Assembly (NCBI RefSeq): GCF_905475345.1 | Contig: NC_066595.1 | Span: 2,975,001 to 3,039,000 of the forward strand | Length of the DNA: 64,000 bases | Direction: 5' to 3' | Origin: Vespula vulgaris | Lineage: Eukaryota; Arthropoda; Insecta; Hymenoptera; Vespidae | Shown: positions 44,880 to 56,462 of the stretch, in pieces | How positions within the stretch are numbered: position 1 is the first letter of the stretch | How the letters are laid out: each line of letters begins with the position of its first letter | Notes under the pieces: generated by a model | The model's database searches: none | Told to the model about the DNA's origin: nothing | The model's input: only the letters and a program-made list of their open reading frames with translations | Program-made: the position numbers and the translations under genes

Positions 44880-46015
44880 GAAAAAAATTTCAATTCGTCT
44901 CATACATATTTTGTGACTGACGAGTGTCTCGGCGAAAGGTACGGGCCCAGATTCTAGGGTTGAACAAGCAGCACCCAAAGATGTCGACCAGGATTTTTAT
45001 ACTTATCGTTATATGTTTCTTTCGCCATTTTCCCCTAACTACCACCCCCCAAATACCAACAGACTCTCTTTCACCGGTTCTTCCGTGTCCCTTTATTTTC
45101 TCTTCTCCTCATCCACCCTTCTCATCCTCCACTCTTCCGCTTTTTCGAGTCTACTCGATTACCGTATACGATCGTTTACTTCTTTTCTTCTTTTCTTTCT
45201 TTCTCCTCGTCCTCCTCCCCTTCCCAATCCAACCCACTTCATCCCACTCTCATCCCTCTCCCACCTCTTCTTCTCTTCCTCTCTTTTTTTTTGTTTCCTG
45301 CTACTTCTATTTTTCTTTTTTAATAATATATTATATAGACGTGTATATTATATTAATCAGCACGCGTTGACGTTCACCAAGAAATGGGCCCGTTTCCCTG
45401 TTCTCGAGCGTGTTCTGTTTTTCATTTTCACTTTTTTATACAATAAAACTTACAATAAAACCAGAGGCTGACGTCTTCACCTAGGCAGCAAACAGGACCT
45501 ATATTTTCCCGTCCCCATTACCTCCTTTTATTCTTTTCTTTAGTTATTCTTCATTTTTCTTCGACCATCACGGATACCTTCCTTCCACCGAGAGAGAAGT
45601 TCCGCCGAAGATTAAAAAACACGAGGCACGATAATACTAAGTCGTGTACTTTACAAAAGATCTATAGAAAAAAATATACCTTTTTGTTCTTCTCTTCTTT
45701 ATTTTCTTTTTTTTCTAAGTTTTGTTTGTTTTTTTATTTTCTTTTCTTTTTCCTTTTTTTTTTTGCACGATACGATCTAATGAAAAAATTAAAAAAACCG
45801 ATTTTATAATTCGCCTTGTTCTCGGTGGATAATCCGTATGTAATATATGATTTAAGGTATTTTTTAATTTGCCGATTACTTCCTAAGCGCACACATGCAC
45901 GCATGCATCCACATACACACACACACACCCACACTCGACTTTAGGAAGAAAGATTCGTATATTATACAAATTGAAAAACTATGTATATAAGGAGCATATC
46001 GTAGAAAATTTTTAT
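44880..46015 (+). other. Mixed DNA, no gene assigned
   Basis: The stretch 44890-45000 and the C/T-rich stretch 45020-45300 are less AT-rich. Frames there are Ser/Pro/Phe-rich and give no recognisable protein. A (CA)n run lies at 45916-45932. Confidence 0.5.
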
Positions 46016-46019
46016 CTTA

Positions 46020-46690
46020 TATCGAACTGCGAAATTCGTTTAACAAAATGACGATCATACATTCCGTCTGTTTGATTTAAAGTCAAGCCGCGAAATACTT
46101 CTATCACTACGACGGCTGAATACTTTATTAATTTTGAATCAATTTAATGCCTGTATCAAAACAGCGACTATACACTATGCTTCTTAATTTAAAATCGAAT
46201 CGACAAAATTCGTCTATCAAGATGGCGACTGTTATATCGACGAATTCTTCTCTTTTTTCTTTTTCCTAAATCATTCTGTTCCGAACAAAAGGAAGCAATA
46301 TTAATGTGCGTCATAAATTCAGCGAGAGCGACTATACTTACACACTGCTTCGTAATTATAAATCATACCAGCGAATTCGTCTAACAAAATGGCGATCGAA
46401 TCAACTTCAATCAATCTACTTCTTTTGATCGTTCTAGCGTATAGTGCAATATACAGGAATAGAAAAAAAAAAAAAATAGTAACAAAACTCTTCGTAAATT
46501 CGATGACGATGAAACCGTACACACACTACTTATCAATTTTAAATCGCATCGCAAAATTCGTCTATCAAAATGGCGATTTCGACGAATCCTTTCTTTCTTT
46601 CTTCTTTTTTTTTTTTTAAATCATTCTGTTCCGAACAGCAAAAAATGATATTAAAATGCGTCGTAAATTCAGTTGGGTCGACGAGACATT
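46020..46690 (+). repeat. Diverged tandem/higher-order repeat carrying AAAATGGCG motifs
   Basis: CGCAAAATTCGTCTATCAAA then ATGGCGAT recurs at about 46029, 46208, 46371 and 46553. AAATCATTCTGTTCCGAACA then a GCAA..ATTAA.ATGCGTC block and GTAAATTCAG occur at about 46269 and 46619, ~350 bp apart. The motif order is repeated, which indicates a tandem duplication of about 350 bp built from ~175 bp halves. Coding is not supported. Confidence 0.75.
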
Positions 46691-46777
46691 CGTTGTCATC
46701 GAAAAGAAAACGATTCGGCGTTCGTTCGAGTCCGTAGTAAGACCGAAAGAGCCCGATGCTAAAAGAAAGAAAGATGC

Positions 46778-46780
<3 letters not shown>

Positions 46781-46836
<56 letters not shown>
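46781..46836 (+). repeat. (GA)n microsatellite
   Basis: About 28 pure GA units. Confidence 0.96.
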
Positions 46837-46839
<3 letters not shown>

Positions 46840-47230
46840 TTTAGCCTTGATTCAGATTATTTGCGCGGCTCTTTGCACGCCACACATTTTACGAGTGTAT
46901 AAGCCTGTCTGTATATGTATGTGCTTCGATCCCATACTCGGGCACGTAGAGAGAGGTAACAACACCGTACACATTAAAATCTTCACGAAGGTTCGCGATT
47001 CGTCGTACGGTCAATTTGCTTTCGTCCAGAGCGCGCGAGCGCGCCAGAATCAGTGGTTCTCCGTCTTCAAGAGAATTTACGATCGTCCTATTGAACGAGA
47101 ACGTCTTAAACTTTTCGAAGAGACGATTTATGTATCGTCTACGAGCTTCTCCTTCAAGCAGTCTGCCTTGTGTCTCGTCGAAAGAGAATTAGTTTGGTAG
47201 AGAAGGGTTAAAGGTTGGATGGAGAGGAGA
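46840..47230 (+). other. Unique, roughly half-GC island with a 117-codon open frame
   Basis: From 46847 to 47200 the + strand is open for 117 codons from an ATT/ATG-type start. The sequence is non-repetitive and relatively CG-rich. The translation (for example VHIKIFTKVRDSSYGQFAFV) has no motif I recognise. It lacks a convincing ATG context and splice sites, so I leave it as an open question rather than a gene. Confidence 0.3.
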
Positions 47231-48005
47231 GAGGCGGGAAGGGCGGGGAAATAAGCGGGGGAGATAAACGAGGACGATGACTGCCGATGAAAACCGATCT
47301 CTATACATTTTGAAACGATTAGACGAGATCTTACATTTGCCTACATACATATAAATATATATCTATAAGTATTTTCTTTTCTTTATTAATTTTTTATTAA
47401 AACTTTTACTTTGATCCGAACGTACGTTTGTTTGAATAATACGTAAATTAATGAAAGATGACTGCATCCGTCGAGACAAATAAATGAAATCTAGCAGGAG
47501 TTTCCAATCTAACGTAAAAAAGAAAAGAAAAAAGAACACAGAAAAAGAAGAGGAAGGAAAAACAAAAACTATAAGACTGTAAGTAAAAAAGATGAGAAAA
47601 AAATTGAGAGAAAGAAATCGCACGGATTCAATGGCGTCAGGATTACGATCGAACCGATCGAGATACTAGTCGGGACGGATCGGACTTGTCGATATCGTCA
47701 GACGTGAGAGTCGAAGGAGGGAAAAAATTCGCTGAAAAAAACTTCGTTGATTTTCGTTGAACGCGTTTGAAGAGCTAAGATGAGGGGCAGAGGGATAAGG
47801 TGGTATGGGTAGGAATGAACGAGGGCGAGTAAAATCATAAAGGAGAATAAATTTCACGGCAATTAGGTGTATTATTTAACGTTCGATCGAAGAAAACAAA
47901 AAAAAAAAAGAAAGAATTTCTCATTCGTAGACGGAATAATAGAAATAAATCGCTACTTCGAAGTTTACCGCGCCGATAAATTCAATAGAGAGATGCGTGA
48001 CCCCG

Positions 48006-48029
48006 TGCTTGCTTGTGTGCTTGCTTGTG

Positions 48030-48060
<31 letters not shown>

Positions 48061-48114
48061 CTTGCTTGTCTTGCTTGCTTGCTTGCTTACTTGCTTGCTT
48101 GCTTGCTTGCTTGT
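48006..48114 (+). repeat. (GCTT)n tetranucleotide array
   Basis: About 25 GCTT units with GTGT and TCTT interruptions. The Leu/Ala/Cys frame is repeat-derived. Confidence 0.95.
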
Positions 48115-48652
48115 GCGCGCTAGCTAACAGAAGAAGAGATAAGAAACGAAGAAAAAGGAAAAGGAGATAAGAGCTTCGAAATAAGCATCCGTCGGAACTC
48201 GAGACACTTTACAGTTACAGGAGTGGAAAAAGACTCTTAGGAAGGAACATTTGTCAAGATGTAAACGTTACTTCAAATGAAAATATTATCGCCATTTTGG
48301 TACCCACGGGATTTCGATCGTTTAACTAATTGAATATTACATTGGATTGTACCTACGTTCGAAAATAAATAAATAATAATAATAATAAACAAAAAGAATG
48401 CAGCAAATTAATGCAACGATAAACGAAATTGAAAAAAAAAAGATGGACGAAAGTAACAAAGGATTAAACATATACGAAACGTGACTTATAAAATCATAGT
48501 AGTTATCATATGACGTTCTCCGTTTTCAAAATTCGTTTTATCATAGAGTGAGATTTCAAAATGAAAAATGCATTCAACAGTTGTACAGAGATGGCGAGAT
48601 AGGTGCAAAGAATTCGAACGATATCTACTTTCTTTTTTCTCTCTCCTTCTTT

Positions 48653-48655
48653 CTC

Positions 48656-48704
<49 letters not shown>

Positions 48705-48713
48705 GTATCTATT
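48653..48713 (+). repeat. (ATCT)n tetranucleotide array
   Basis: About 13 ATCT units. Confidence 0.95.
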
Positions 48714-48779
48714 TTTTTTCTTCTGACAACAGTCTTTCTACTATAAGACTTGATGCAAGACTGCTCTACCACTAGGGTT

Positions 48780-49060
48780 TGGTTTCGTGGTTATAGGAGC
48801 TCGACGAAGAAGCGCGTTTAATGTAGTTATTGCCAAAAATGACGAGGAACGAGTTTACGCGGCTCGCCAATCGTCGCGTACCACCTTAACCAGCCGCACG
48901 ACGAATCCGGTTAGACCGGTTCGGTGAGACGCGTTAGATTTTCGCGTGATCGCACTTTCGGTTTCTGAATATTGTGTCCTTGAATGGAGTCGAACGCGCC
49001 ACGAAGCTCGATAGTCCTCCGTCGGTGATGCAAGAAGAAGAAGAAGAAAAGGATGATGAA
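48780..49060 (-). other. CG-rich unique island
   Basis: About 260 bp of unique DNA with frequent CG dinucleotides. On the minus strand it follows a (CTT)/(CAT) pyrimidine tract (49029-49080) and carries an open frame that reads LTGFVVRLVKVVRDDWRAA before its stop at 48855. It could be a minus-strand exon or a regulatory island. I recognise neither. Confidence 0.3.
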
Positions 49061-49541
49061 GAAGATGAAGAAGAGAAACGAGAACACACGGCACGATAAA
49101 ATGACCAAATATTACTTAGTATTTTCTTCCTCGAGCAAGTAGAATCGATCTCCATCATTCAGAAAGAAAAAAAAAAAAATATTCGAACGAACGAACGAAC
49201 GAACGATAACGTTCTTAAAAAGAGAAATAAATGGAAAGAAAGAGAAAATAATTTACAAAATTTTTAAGACGATATTTGGTATCGGATATGTAATAATTTC
49301 ACAGATACGATATTTTAACTGAAATATTTTCAAAAAAAAAAAAAGAGGAAAAAAGGAAAAAAAAAGAAAATAGTACATTTTTTGCTCGATCTTTTTAAGA
49401 AACAAATAATTATATGCGTATATATACACACACACGCATGTATACATATATAAGAACAGTGTGTACGGTGCTTAATCGTTGTCATTGATTTGGCGAGTAG
49501 CGGACGATGGATCGTCGCTCTTTTCCGACGATCGAGTCGTA

Positions 49542-49542
<1 letters not shown>

Positions 49543-49578
<36 letters not shown>

Positions 49579-49645
49579 AAAGAAGGTGGGGGATATGACG
49601 AGTAAGAGAAAGAAAGAAAGACAGACAGAAAGAAAGGACGAATGA
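49543..49645 (+). repeat. (AAAG)n tetranucleotide array
   Basis: Nine AAAG units at 49543-49580 and further AAAG/ACAG units to 49645. Confidence 0.93.
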
Positions 49646-49659
49646 ACGAAAGAGAAAGA

Positions 49660-49950
49660 CAGAGAAAGATATATCTTGGTCGGGACGGAACGCAAGCTTT
49701 GCCAGGGAATAGTTGCACGTCCAGCCGCGAAACGTAAGCCGAAGGATAAGAAGAACGAGCGGAGGCATCGGTATGGCGCGAAGGATGATGGATCATCGCG
49801 CATGCCCGAAAACCCGTTGGGACTCGCGCCGGAGACGAAGAATGTTGTCCGGAGGAAAGAAGAGGATCCAGCCAAGGAGAAGTAACACGCTGCGATATCG
49901 GCAACGTGCACACCGACACATTAAAGTATCGTCCACTAACTTCTATCGTT
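49660..49950 (+). other. CG-rich unique island with overlapping open frames
   Basis: The + strand is open from 49676 to 49885 (TTG-started, Lys/Arg/Glu-rich) and the minus strand is open over the same region. With neither strand showing domain or splice evidence, I annotate the island only. Its composition differs clearly from the AAAG and AT-rich flanks. Confidence 0.3.
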
Positions 49951-50439
49951 ATAAACTACAACCAGATCCTCGTCTCTTCTTTCGATCATACTTAGAAACG
50001 TTATACGATGATCAACAATTATATTGACGATGAGACATCGAATTTACATCTCGATATATATATAATATAAATTCTAATCACGATTAAAGATCGTTAACGT
50101 AAAAACTTCTATCACGATTGAACCTATTCTCAACATTGAACTAGATTTGTAACTAATTCGTTTGTACGTATCGTAAGCGTTATAAAACGTATTCGCATTA
50201 AATTTTTATTGGAAAGAGAAAAAAGAAAGTAGAGATCGAAGTATCGAAAGGGGAGTGTGTATAAAGTTGAGAATGGTATATTGAAAAAAAAAGGAAATTA
50301 AAAAAAAAATAAGATGGAAGAAGAATCATAGGTGAAAGCAAAAGATGGATAGGTGGACGATAAGATATATATATCTTCATGTATACGGTTAAAGTACCTA
50401 ACGTAGGACATACATAGGACATACGTACATAAAGTGCAA

Positions 50440-50530
50440 AGAAGAGAAAAGAACAGAAAAGAAGAGAAGAGAAGAGAAGAGAAGAGAAGAGAAGAGAAGA
50501 GAAGAGAAGAGAAGAGAAGAGAAGAGAGAA
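50440..50530 (+). repeat. (AGAAG)n pentanucleotide array
   Basis: About 14 GAAGA units, nearly perfect. Confidence 0.95.
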
Positions 50531-50700
50531 GCTGGCAGGCTGGCTGTGGTGGCTCCGAGTCGAGTCGAGTCGGACCGGGCCGAGTCGGGCCCTGTAGTGG
50601 GGGCTAACGCCCTTGACTCGACTGGCGGGGGAGTGGGACCGTCGTGCGGCCTTGAGCCGGCTCGTCTCGTTCCACGACAGCGTTTCTCAATCTCTCTCTT
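50531..50700 (+). promoter_or_regulatory. Strongly GC-rich island (candidate CpG promoter or enhancer)
   Basis: The most GC-rich non-coding stretch of the window. It contains GAGTCGAGTCGAGTCGG and, about 60 bp on, GACTCGACT, an inverted match, and the hairpin-prone GGGGGCTAACGCCC. No ORF of interest. It starts abruptly at the end of the pentanucleotide array. Confidence 0.3.
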
Positions 50701-50914
50701 TCTCTCGGGTCTACTCCTATGGTGACGTCTCGATGAGATACATCCTCGAATAAGTTTGCTCCTCTCGTCCATATTCACGGTCTTTCGCCTCTTTCCTTTT
50801 ATTTTTTCTTTTTTTCTCTCACGAATGAATTACGACGATATTCGCACAGAATTCGCACTCTTTTAATTTCGAAAATAGAGGTACGAACGAGGGAAAAATA
50901 AAAAAGAGAGAAGA

Positions 50915-50916
<2 letters not shown>

Positions 50917-50951
<35 letters not shown>
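50917..50951 (+). repeat. (GA)n microsatellite
   Basis: About 17 GA units. Confidence 0.93.
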
Positions 50952-50952
<1 letters not shown>

Positions 50953-51224
50953 CTGAATGAAATGAAAGACATAAATGTTGCGTTAGGTCGAAAGCGTAAA
51001 ACTCATATCAATAATTTAGCATACGGTGCAGCGAAGAGATCAAAATTCAACAACAGATAAAGTAGATAAATTTCGCGAGTTTCTCGGTAGACCGTTTCAG
51101 TTTTACTATCGTATGTCGTAGATTGATATCGTACAAACAAAGGGGAAAATAAAATATGTATATATATGTGTATGTATACATATATGTATGTGTATATATG
51201 TATATATGTATATATACACATATT

Positions 51225-51450
51225 TCTGGTCGAAAGAATCGAGATGTATGTATCGTAGAAAGGTCCAGGGGCGAAATAACGAGACCGAAGGAAGAGTTCA
51301 AGGTTCGCGAACTTGGCACGACGACCGTCGCGACGGCTTTTACGAATGGTCCGAGTCCGCGCTTGAATCGTTCGGAGGACTTCGTTCATCGTTGTTCTTC
51401 TCTCTTATCCTTTTCGAAGCTTCTTCTTTAGCTTTACGAATTCGCGCCAA
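51225..51450 (+). other. Unique, CG-richer island, no gene assigned
   Basis: Several ~90-codon frames overlap here on both strands. It contains the palindrome-like AAGGTTCGCGAACTT (51300-51314). No domain is recognised. Confidence 0.35.
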
Positions 51451-51839
51451 ATGAAATTCCTTTCTCTCCGAACGAACGAATCTTTCCATGAAAGAAACTT
51501 TCTTTTTATTTGTTTTATTTTATTTACTTTCTTTTTCTTGTGTTATTTTACTTTCTTCGAATATTAGATATTTATCTTTATCTTCCTCTTCCTTCTTCTC
51601 TTTCGACATACGTATGAATAAGTAAAACGGTTCGGTAATTTTCCTTTCATAAAAGAAATAATCGATATTTTCGATCGATGATCGTTGGGTCCATGCAAAT
51701 TCATATTCCACTGTGATATACCTTTAGGCATACGATCAAAGCCGAAAGAACACTCTATATAACGACTATGTGTATAATTTTATAAGATCGTGATCGAATT
51801 ATGTGCCATTCCAAGCTCGGCGAAGCGATACGATCGCGT

Positions 51840-51945
51840 TTCTCCATAACTAATTCGATTAAAGTCACCTCATCGTAGTCGTAGTCGTCGTAGTCCCTAT
51901 AGTCGTCGTCTCATAGTCGTCGTCTTCGTCGTCGTTGCTCGTTAA
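51840..51945 (+). repeat. (GTC/GTA)n trinucleotide region
   Basis: TAGTCGTAGTCGTCG units with interruptions. Confidence 0.85.
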
Positions 51946-52499
51946 CTCCCATAATTATTCGCATTCTTAATTTTTCCAAGACTTACGTACGTAAATAACA
52001 TACGTGTATACATGATTAATATTCCATCGATTAGAACAACAACAAGTTTTATTTCAGTACCCTCGAAAATTATTCGTAAGAAAAAAGAAAAAGAAATTTC
52101 GTTGAAGAAAGGAAGCAACAAAGAAAAGAAAAGAAAAAACGAGAAAGATAAGCCAGAAAATTAATTAGTAGTTGGATTAATAGTATTTCTCCCGCGTAAA
52201 AACACGGGAATTGGAAGATTGGGAGAAAGAAGAAAAAAGATGGACGTTTTCAAAAAATATTGGATAATAAAAATTGTTGACGCGTTAGAATGTGCGCGTG
52301 CGGTATGCATGTAAGAGGGAAGTAAAAGTTGGTACAATAAAGGGAAGAGAGCCCTTTTTCTTTGATTTCCGGAAGACACGAAATCGGCAAGGAAGGAAGG
52401 AAGGAAAAAAGGAAGTTGAGAACGCGTCCTCCGTCTGGCAGAAACGTCTGCGAGAACTCCAATGGAGTAAGAAGGAGAGAGAGGTCTGAGGGGTCTGGC

Positions 52500-52912
52500 A
52501 GATATCGTGGAAAACGAGAAGAAGAAGAAGAAAGAAAGAAAGAAAGAAAGAAAAAGAAAAAGAAAAAGAAAAAAAAAGGGAGAAGAAGCAGAGGAAAGGG
52601 AAGGAGAAGGAGAAGGGGGAGGAGAAGATGGAGAAGGAGGGAGAGTGAACGCACGACTTGGGAGGGAGAGAGAGAGGGAGAAAGGGAGAGAGAAAAGGAT
52701 AGAGAAAGATATATATATAGAGAGAGAGAGAGGGAGAGAGACCGAAGACAAGAGGGGAGAAGAAAAAGAAGAGAAGAGAAAATAACTAACTAAATAAATA
52801 AATAAATAAATAAAAAAGAAAAAAGAAGAAAAGAGAAGGAAGAGGAAGAAGAAGAAGAAGAAAAAGAAAAAGAAGACGCGAAGATCCAAAGGAGAGAAAA
52901 GAAGAATAATAA
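52500..52912 (+). repeat. Long polypurine tract
   Basis: From about 52505 most of 400 bp is A and G on the + strand, made of AAG, AAAG, GGAGAA, GAGAGG and TAAATAAA units. Breaks occur at 52644-52662 (TGAACGCACGACTTGGG) and a few shorter pyrimidines. Such tracts can adopt triplex structures. The opposite strand gives Phe/Leu/Ser frames of 240 codons that are repeat-derived. Confidence 0.9.
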
Positions 52913-53029
52913 GGTTCCTCTTGTACGCGATACACCAAGCGACGCACCAAACACCCTTTATATTTTATTTTGCGTCCGCGAAATACCGGCTGACAGTTAC
53001 TCCCTCGAACGAAATAAAAGGTACCTCGG

Positions 53030-53034
<5 letters not shown>

Positions 53035-53062
<28 letters not shown>

Positions 53063-53065
53063 CTT
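53035..53065 (+). repeat. (CT)n microsatellite
   Basis: About 13 CT units. One of few CT runs in the right half of the window. Confidence 0.9.
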
Positions 53066-53299
53066 TTCTCTCATCTCATTCCCATCTCCTTTTCTCCGTC
53101 TGTCCTCGGAAGAGGAGCAACTCTCGAAGGAAGTTCCTTCCACTTGGCCTACTACTCCACTCCGCTCGTTCGCCATGGACGAGCTACTAAGAGAGAAGAA
53201 GAGAAAAAGAGAAAGAGAGAGGAGCTTTTCTTTTTAGGCGAGCCACTTCCTGCTCAAACTTTGTTTTTCTTGCTTGTCCCTCGATCCATTCGCGGCTCT

Positions 53300-53301
53300 T
53301 T

Positions 53302-53337
<36 letters not shown>

Positions 53338-53468
53338 TTTTTCGTTTCTTCCTTCCTTCCTTCCTTCCTTACTTGCTTCCTTGCTTGCTTCCTTCCTACC
53401 TACCTACCTACCTACCTACCTACCTACCCACCTACCTATCTACCTACCTACCTACCTACCTACCTTTC
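53300..53468 (+). repeat. (CTTT)n, (CCTT)n and (CCTA)n tetranucleotide series
   Basis: CTTT (53300-53340), CCTT/GCTT (53348-53395) and ACCT (53396-53466) follow one another, as if one array mutated stepwise. Not coding. Confidence 0.95.
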
Positions 53469-54109
53469 CCTTTTCTTTTTCCGCGACCGGCCCCACAAAT
53501 ACACTGGAGAAGTTATGCAATAACATAACGGGAGATATGTACTACGTATGTTTTTAAACGGAGCAAGAAGAAATTCGCCGAAGTTATCTATATATTTGTT
53601 CAAAGATTAAGATTTGGTAGAGCTTAGATCGCGTTGGAAAAAAAAGAAAAAAATCAAAACGAGAAACAATATATGTACATACGCGTGGAATGTATATGTA
53701 CGAATTCGCGAGAGGGGGAAAAGGTAGGGACAAAATATTTTCTTCTTTTTCTTCTTCTTCTTCTTCTCCTTATTCTTATTCTCCTAAGAGAATAATATAA
53801 TAAATACAAAAACGAGATTTAATAAAATTAAATCGTAAAAGCGAGAGACTCCATAAATGAGATACTATTCGTCTATAGAAAACTCGAATAGAAAGATAAT
53901 TTAAAGGATAAATTGATTCTCCTTATATATATATATATATACACACATACATATACTATTGCTACGATTTAACAACACGCTCTCGTAGAAATAGTAAAAG
54001 CTCGACGACACGACACATCCAATATACAACTGTCCAATGGTAGTAGTAATAGTAGTTGTTATTGTTACATTGATCTTTTCTGTTTCTTTTTCTTCTTTCT
54101 TTTTTTTAA

Positions 54110-54157
54110 CGTAGCAGGTACTTATGTATGTAAGTAAGTAAGTAAGTACCTGCTACG
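54110..54157 (+). repeat. Perfect 15-bp inverted repeat with GTAA loop
   Basis: Left arm CGTAGCAGGTACTTA (54110-54124) and right arm TAAGTACCTGCTACG (54143-54157) are exact reverse complements, separated by an 18-nt loop containing (GTAA)n. It could form a hairpin in DNA or RNA. Confidence 0.85.
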
Positions 54158-54330
54158 CCAATGAAACGCCTGTCGACCTTCGGAATCGGCGTCCAAGAGT
54201 TTTTCTGCTCCGACCATATAACGCCGGTAGCAGTCCAAGGAGGGCGCGCGATCAGAGAGTGGAAATAAACTCGCTAAGAGGTAGTAGAAGGTGTCGGTGG
54301 GATGGGTAGTCGAGTAGGGTGGGATGGGGG
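54158..54330 (+). other. Unique GC-richer stretch right of the hairpin
   Basis: Non-repetitive sequence with several CG dinucleotides, for example CGGAATCGGCG at 54180, next to GGGTGGG-type G-rich sequence. No exon or RNA gene is recognised. Confidence 0.35.
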
Positions 54331-54374
54331 TGGGGTTGAAGAGAGGGAGAGGTGGGTTAAAGAAACGAGAAGAG

Positions 54375-54469
54375 AGCACGACGACCACGACCACGACGAC
54401 GACGACGACGACGACGACGACTAACTCTTCTCTTTTACGCTATCTTTTTCTTTTTCTCTACCTTCTCTT

Positions 54470-54500
<31 letters not shown>
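54375..54500 (+). repeat. (ACG)n and (CT)n microsatellites
   Basis: CGACGAC units at 54377-54421, then TCTTT/CT repeats from 54440 to 54500. Confidence 0.9.
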
Positions 54501-54949
54501 ATATGTGTGTCTCTTTCTTTCTCTTTCTGTCTCTTTCACTCCCTCTCCCTAAAGCCGTTTGTAATCGAATATAAAATACATACTACGGCTTTCAAGTGGC
54601 GCTCCGCGCGCTTTTATTCCAAATCGTTACTTGAAAATCCGTAATCCGATCATCTTTCTCGTCTGTTCGTTTGTTTTTTCAACGTTTCACTTGTTTTTCT
54701 TTTTTATTTGTTTTTTGCTTGTTTTTTTATTTTTTTTTTTTTTGTTTTATTTTTTCCTTTTAGACACCACTCAACAAGATTCTCATTTATATTTAGCGAA
54801 TTTATCGCAAGCAATGTGTGCATTTACTTGTATGCACCTCGAGAGTCATCTTATATTTTTTTTTTTCTTTTTTTGATATATTTCTTAACTTAGGTTAGAT
54901 TAGGCCAGATTAGAACGTATGTATGTGTGTATGTACGTATGTAGGTTCA

Positions 54950-55340
54950 TATATGTTAGTACTAGAAATGAGCAATTTTTTCGAAGGAATAAATCTTTTT
55001 TTAGATCGATGTAGATCAGACAGTTAAAAATCGATACATCGGTAATCGATCTTTTAATCCAGTATTACTGGATTAAATATTAAATATTAATTTGAGACGA
55101 CTACACATTGTTCTTTTCTATTTTCTTTTTTTTGTAGGGATTTCACATTTTTTGTTGAAAATTTGTAGAGATGTCACGTACATACGCGAAAAATCAATCG
55201 GTGAGTAGTACGATTTGTATACTTTTGTAAGATTGATCTCTGTACTACAGATTTATTGAATTAATCGAAGTTGTAAAGATCGATCTGAAAAACTTGAGAC
55301 TCGTATACACAAGAATCGATTTTCTAGATCATCCATAGCT
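54950..55340 (+). other. AT-rich stretch rich in ATCGAT words, possible transposon remnant
   Basis: ATCGAT or close variants recur (55030, 55045, 55178, 55281, 55316) along with a perfect 12-bp-arm palindrome at 55053-55077. Some insect hAT-type MITEs look like this, but I cannot identify ends or target duplication. Confidence 0.25.
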
Positions 55341-56028
55341 AAAGTATATACTCATATACTTTATTCCAATGCGCTCTTTATATCCCAATTTCGTTGTTGC
55401 ATTCGATTTAAAAGAAAATAAGTACACGGATAAAGTATATTCTATCTTCTGAGCATTTTAAGATAGAATATTTAAGTAAGAATATCTAGATCTGTTTGTT
55501 ATTCGTGTGATTCTATTAAATATTTTTTCTTTCCTTTCTTTATCATCTTTCTTATCTATTTGAAACACACATTTTAAGAAGAAATAAATAATTAAAAGAA
55601 AGGGAACCAAAAGGAATGTATGAAAGAAGGAAGAAAAAAAATATACAACACGACCGGTTTCGATGCTTTTCGCAAACGTACGCTTCAAAATTTGGTATAA
55701 CTTGTAATTTTCTTCGAAGAGTATACTATGTAATTCGTTTAACGAAAATAAGATAATCAAACGCATTCTGCAATTTGTTTGTATAAAATGAGGTTGCTAC
55801 GAGAAAATAAAAAAAATGAATAAATAAATTAATAAATAAATAAATAAAATAAGAAAACAAACACAAAAGCGTCGAAATAAAATTGCAGAATGCAGAAACG
55901 GTTTACTGTGATTGGCTGGTTAATAACCGCATGGCTTGTGCCACGATTATAATATCAGCATAGAAGCGATTATTGCTCTGATCCCAATAAGTGATTCGTT
56001 TTCAAAGATTTTTGGGATTTCAAGGAGC

Positions 56029-56100
<72 letters not shown>

Positions 56101-56149
56101 TAATAGTAGTAATGATAATAATAATAATAATATTAATAATAATAATAAT

Positions 56150-56198
<49 letters not shown>

Positions 56199-56246
56199 TT
56201 AATATTAATAATAATAGTAATAGTAATAATAGTTGTACTAATAGTA

Positions 56247-56285
<39 letters not shown>

Positions 56286-56286
56286 T
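56029..56286 (+). repeat. (AAT)n array, ~258 bp
   Basis: AAT units with AAAAAT, AGT, TATTAAT and GTACTA interruptions. Longest AAT array here. Asn-run frames are repeat-derived. Confidence 0.97.
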
Positions 56287-56462
56287 AATTAATTAATTAA
56301 AGAAGCGAAACCAAAAGAATACTCTGACCGGACCGGTTCTCATAAAAAAGATACACACGCATGCACGCATACACAAACATACAAAACAAAACCAAAAATA
56401 AGAAAATCTTGGAAATGAAGTTTTAAAACACATTAAGAATGCTCGATTCGATATCAATGTCA

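Noticed and set aside
46847..47200. 117-codon open frame in a unique island
   Set aside because: There is no ATG in good context, no domain and no splice signals. Chance opening in a moderately GC sequence cannot be excluded, so it is kept only as an island.
48721..48790. Possible tRNA gene fragment on the minus strand (AGTGGTAGAGCAG-like words)
   Set aside because: The A-box-like phrase is not accompanied by a B box or a foldable cloverleaf at the required distance.
49676..49885. 70-codon Lys/Glu-rich frame
   Set aside because: Starts at TTG, overlaps equally long minus-strand frames, and shows no known motif.
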